NCBI GenBank assembly: GCA_947631375.1 | Contig: CANRLD010000014.1 | Coordinates: 1 to 16,346 of the forward strand | Source of the DNA: an uncultured Methylophaga sp. | GTDB taxonomy: Bacteria > Pseudomonadota > Gammaproteobacteria > Nitrosococcales > Methylophagaceae | Direction of reading: 5' to 3' | Length of the DNA: 16,346 nucleotides | Shown here: piece after piece, positions 14,744 to 16,346 of the stretch | Layout of the letters: each line of letters starts with the position of its first letter | Position numbering within the stretch: position 1 is the first letter of the stretch | Notes under the pieces: generated by a model | The model's database searches: none | Seen by the model: the letters and a program-made list of their open reading frames with translations, nothing else | What the model was told of the DNA's origin: nothing | Made by a program: the position numbers and the translations under genes

Positions 14744-14759
14744 CAGGGGACAAGGCTTT

Positions 14760-15944
14760 ATGTCAGTAATAAAAATGGTTGATTTGGATTTAGCGGGAAA
14801 ACGCGTGTTGATACGGCAGGATTTGAATGTGCCACTCAAGTCTGGCGTGGTGGCCGATGATACGCGTATTCATGCTTCACTACCTACCATTAAACTGGCA
14901 TTGGAAAAAGGTGCCAAGGTGATGATTATGTCTCACCTTGGTCGACCGGCCGAAGGGGAATATGAGCATAAATATTCATTGGCCCCAGTCGCTAACTACC
15001 TGTCCGCCCTGTTGAATATGTCTGTTCGTCTGGAACAGAACTGGCTGGAGCAAGAATTCCTGCCGGTGGCCGATGGTGAAGTCGTGCTATGCGAGAACGT
15101 TCGTTTCAACCTGGGGGAGAAAGCCAACGATGATGCGTTGGCAAAACGTATGGCCCAGATGTGCGATGTGTTTGTTATGGATGCTTTTGGTACGGCGCAC
15201 CGTGCTCACGCTTCCACCCATGGCATTGCCAAGTATGCGCCGGTGGCTTGTGCCGGACCGCTATTGTCAGCTGAACTGGATGCTTTATCCAAAGCGCTGG
15301 AAAATCCTGCGCGACCGATGGTGGCGATTGTCGGCGGCTCCAAGGTTTCCAGCAAGCTTACGGTGCTGGAAACGCTCTCTAAAAAAGTTGATCAATTAAT
15401 TGTTGGAGGCGGTATTGCCAATACCTTTATTGCCGCTGCTGGCCATGATGTTGGTCAGTCTTTATATGAAGAGGAGCTGATTGATACCTGCAAAAAACTC
15501 TCCGCTGATGCTGTCAGCCGTGGCGGATCTATCCCCGTTCCTCAGGATGTAGTGTGTGGTAAATATTTCGCTGAAAATGCTGAGGCAGAGCTAAAAGCGG
15601 TTGAAAAGGTAGCTGCTGACGATATGATTTTTGATATCGGGCCGAAATCTGTTGCCGAGCTGGTTGATATTATCAAACAAGCTGGTACGGTTGTCTGGAA
15701 CGGTCCGCTAGGTGTGTTTGAGTTCAGTCAGTTTGGAGAAGGCACCAAAGAGATTGCGATGGCGATTGCCGAGTCGAAGGCTTTTTCCATTGCCGGTGGG
15801 GGCGATACACTGGCTGCGGTTTCCAAGTATAAAATCTGTGATGACATTTCCTATATTTCTACGGGTGGCGGAGCTTTCCTTGAGTTTTTGGAAGGAAAAA
15901 AATTACCGGCGGTGGCCATCCTTGAGCAACGTGCCAGTGAATAA
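14760..15944 (+). CDS. pgk: Phosphoglycerate kinase
   Basis: The 394-residue enzyme transfers phosphate between 1,3-bisphosphoglycerate and ADP in the cytosol. The N-terminal substrate domain shows VLIRQDLNVPL (16-26), DDTRIHASLPTI and MIMSHLGRPAEG. The C-terminal nucleotide domain shows VGGSKVSSKL, VWNGPLGVFE and the GGGDTLAA loop at 346-353. The length is close to E. coli Pgk (387). The ATG at 14760 is supported by GGGGA at 14746-14750, and the sequence SVIKMVDLDLAGKRVLIR aligns with the normal N-terminus. pyk follows 17 bases downstream without a hairpin, so the two are probably cotranscribed. Confidence 0.98.
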   Translation: MSVIKMVDLDLAGKRVLIRQDLNVPLKSGVVADDTRIHASLPTIKLALEKGAKVMIMSHLGRPAEGEYEHKYSLAPVANYLSALLNMSVRLEQNWLEQEFLPVADGEVVLCENVRFNLGEKANDDALAKRMAQMCDVFVMDAFGTAHRAHASTHGIAKYAPVACAGPLLSAELDALSKALENPARPMVAIVGGSKVSSKLTVLETLSKKVDQLIVGGGIANTFIAAAGHDVGQSLYEEELIDTCKKLSADAVSRGGSIPVPQDVVCGKYFAENAEAELKAVEKVAADDMIFDIGPKSVAELVDIIKQAGTVVWNGPLGVFEFSQFGEGTKEIAMAIAESKAFSIAGGGDTLAAVSKYKICDDISYISTGGGAFLEFLEGKKLPAVAILEQRASE

Positions 15945-15961
15945 CTGATGAGAGTATGACG

Positions 15962-16346
15962 ATGGCTGCGCGGCGGAGAACGAAAATTGTTGCTACCTTG
16001 GGTCCTGCGACAAGTGATCCAGCCGTTATTGATGCAATGATTGCAGCGGGAATGAATGTGGTGCGACTTAATTTTTCGCATGGTGCTGCACAAACCCACA
16101 TTGCGATGGCCGAACTGGTACGAGATCGCGCGCGCGCTTTTGGCCGCCCGGTTGGTGTGCTGGTAGACTTGCAGGGGCCAAAGATCCGTATTTCCCGCTT
16201 TAAAAATGGCGGCGTGGAACTGGCAGAAAATGCATCGTTTACCCTTAATGCGGCGCTGGCGGATAATGCCGGTGATAATTTGCAAGTGGGTGTTGATTAC
16301 AAGTCCTTGCCACACGATGTAAAGCGTGGCGATACCCTATTGCTGG
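15962..16346 (+). CDS. pyk: Pyruvate kinase, N-terminal part
   Basis: The first 128 codons are present before the window ends; the gene continues outside. Pyruvate kinase converts phosphoenolpyruvate and ADP to pyruvate and ATP. The start RRRTKIVATLGPATSDP and MNVVRLNFSHG (R35, N37, S39) are the conserved substrate and K+ binding elements of domain A. VLVDLQGPKIRI (67-77) marks the junction to the mobile B domain, which begins about residue 80. The ATG at 15962 has GAGAG 7 bases upstream. An in-frame ATG at 15956 is too close to that site. The regulatory C domain is not visible, so type I versus II cannot be judged. Confidence 0.95.
   Translation, partial: MAARRRTKIVATLGPATSDPAVIDAMIAAGMNVVRLNFSHGAAQTHIAMAELVRDRARAFGRPVGVLVDLQGPKIRISRFKNGGVELAENASFTLNAALADNAGDNLQVGVDYKSLPHDVKRGDTLLL

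Noticed and set aside
1..16346. CRISPR arrays, insertion sequences, phage, toxin-antitoxin or defence genes
   Set aside because: I found no regularly spaced direct repeats, transposase-like frames or terminal inverted repeats. Nearly all sequence is explained by conserved housekeeping genes.
1..16346. tRNA or rRNA genes
   Set aside because: No cloverleaf-like segment with a GTTCRA arm or rRNA-like sequence was seen in the short intergenic regions.

Overview
The window looks like a chromosomal core region of a gammaproteobacterium with roughly balanced GC. The evidence is the gloB-yafS-rnhA-dnaQ neighbourhood known from enterics, the grpE-dnaK-dnaJ-dapB order, a PBP1b with the UB2H domain typical of this class, and gammaproteobacterial-type sigma-32 promoters. 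The tkt-gap-pgk-pyk block at the right end resembles the carbon-metabolism clusters of methylotrophic or autotrophic gammaproteobacteria such as Methylophaga or sulfur oxidisers. That lineage guess is inference only. I see no mobile element, CRISPR array, tRNA, rRNA or phage gene.

Layout. Positions 1-225 hold the 3' end of an MscS-type mechanosensitive channel, convergent with gloB (glyoxalase II, minus strand). From about 1059 a tight plus-strand run encodes YafS-like methyltransferase, RNase HI (rnhA) and the DNA polymerase III proofreading subunit (dnaQ). Positions 2963-6789 are the heat-shock chaperone block grpE, dnaK, dnaJ. It has near-consensus sigma-32 promoters before grpE and before dnaK, a strong hairpin between dnaK and dnaJ, and a terminator after dnaJ. 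dapB (lysine/diaminopimelate synthesis) follows.

On the minus strand, converging on dapB with one base between the stop codons, lies a two-gene unit: mrcB (PBP1b, a bifunctional peptidoglycan synthase) and a TPR lipoprotein that fits the PBP1b activator LpoP. After a roughly 300-bp stretch with only a doubtful small ORF come a thioredoxin-like protein, then tkt, gap, pgk and the start of pyk. gap and pgk are each preceded by an intrinsic terminator, so the glycolytic block is probably several transcription units, with pgk-pyk cotranscribed.

How the genes work together: GrpE, DnaK and DnaJ form one folding machine. DapB supplies diaminopimelate, which is used in the peptidoglycan that PBP1b polymerises and crosslinks. 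Transketolase, GAPDH, PGK and pyruvate kinase link pentose-phosphate rearrangement to lower glycolysis. I found no clearly new system. The points most worth a second look are the LpoP candidate, the dnaK-dnaJ hairpin, the paired sigma-32 promoters, the A-tract leaders of gap and pgk, and the unassigned 10593-10898 region.
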